This document shows positions 63,834 to 64,000 of a DNA stretch of 64,000 nt, piece by piece (the first letter of the stretch is position 1; every line of letters starts with the position of its first letter). The position numbers and the translations under genes are program-made. Origin of the DNA: JAEXOD01 sp043805435 (GTDB taxonomy: Bacteria > Bacteroidota > Ignavibacteria > Ignavibacteriales > Melioribacteraceae); NCBI GenBank assembly GCA_043805435.1, contig JAZDHY010000055.1, positions 1-64,000 on the forward strand, read 5' to 3'. The notes below the pieces were generated by a model. That model was not told the origin of the DNA. It was given only the letters and a program-made list of their open reading frames with translations, and ran no database searches.

Positions 63834-64000
63834 TGTAGCATCCTGAAATAGGTTGACTCGAAAATAATATAAAATACCCCATCCATAAATGAATGGGTTA
63901 ATAAACTCTTTCAGCCCTGTTTCTATAAGCATTTTTGTTTCAAATATATTTATCGTCTTCATAGGCCGGTATTCCATTGCATCTATTCTCTAATTTTTCA
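63834..64000. mobile_element. Possible end of an insertion sequence, cut by window edge
   Basis: TGTAGCATCCTGAAATAGG begins at 63834 and may be an IS terminal sequence. A palindrome CCCATCCAT-AA-ATGAATGGG follows (63879-63898). On the minus strand a frame open from the edge ends at a TGA at 63945-63943 and would be the C-terminus of a transposase (ENRCNGIPAYEDDKYI). Family not determined. The 75-codon frame at 63750-63977 overlaps the repeats and is not called. Confidence 0.3.

Noticed and set aside
63750..63977. 75-codon minus-strand frame near the right edge
   Set aside because: It crosses the palindrome and the repeat mosaic; another frame from the edge is more likely to be the transposase end.

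Overview
The window looks like chromosomal DNA of a free-living member of the Ignavibacteria / Bacteroidota-Chlorobi group. It is very AT-rich and its secreted proteins end their signal peptides in 'AQ'. One giant surface protein carries a C-terminal type IX secretion sorting domain with the YPNPFN motif that is common in Ignavibacteria. A Bacteroidota-type promoter (TTG, then TAnnTTTG) is visible at crcB. No rRNA, tRNA or CRISPR array was recognised. The two ends may lie in insertion sequences, but this is weak.

Layout. 0-6.6 kb: secreted or outer-membrane proteins of unknown role, a small papain-like cysteine-protease candidate and a GH20 hexosaminidase. 6.8-8.8 kb: a tight two-gene cassette, a ParB-fold protein plus an Mrr-like nuclease. 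8.8-11.5 kb: an exported aspartyl protease with PDZ domain and a TrmB-type regulator. 11.6-15.4 kb: three 94-bp tandem repeats, a Fic AMP-transferase behind a palindromic operator-like site, and an OLD/PARIS-like pair of AAA ATPase and TOPRIM (DUF4276-like) protein followed directly by a small cupin. 15.4-18.8 kb: porin, PstS-like binding protein and histidine kinase. 19.3-32 kb: a cell-surface cluster with a DUF4384 protein, a 2539-residue protein of 22 Ig-like repeats, a BNR/FISUMP protein, an exported caspase-like peptidase and a small membrane-anchored protein.

33-39.4 kb: a run of ten minus-strand genes, many overlapping by 4-20 bp (DUF2442, YidD-like, two related TPR membrane proteins, ACT, PFL, LemA, TPM, DUF309, ferredoxin), ending in a hairpin terminator. 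39.6-41.6 kb: rlmN, a Gdx/SugE transporter and a SpoU methyltransferase. 41.6-53 kb: an AlbA_2 protein, a TPR lipoprotein, glnB, secA, a glnE-type adenylyltransferase and a DUF2723 glycosyltransferase. 53.3-55 kb: an IS4/IS1634-type transposase inside a cluster of hairpin repeats. 55.3-59.7 kb: a phosphorelay operon. 60-63.4 kb: prfC, then PAP2, DUF190 and crcB, with a TOPRIM-like gene remnant next to prfC.

Two things stand out. The 6.8-15.1 kb interval holds two compact cassettes, ParB+Mrr and ATPase+TOPRIM, with Fic next to the second; both have the architecture of anti-phage systems. The intergenic regions hold a large family of 17-nt hairpins with a 7-bp stem and a 3-nt loop. The stems differ from copy to copy but keep pairing, and the 3' tail is related (GATATG or CATGT). 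Four of these hairpin pairs form 155-bp MITE-like elements.
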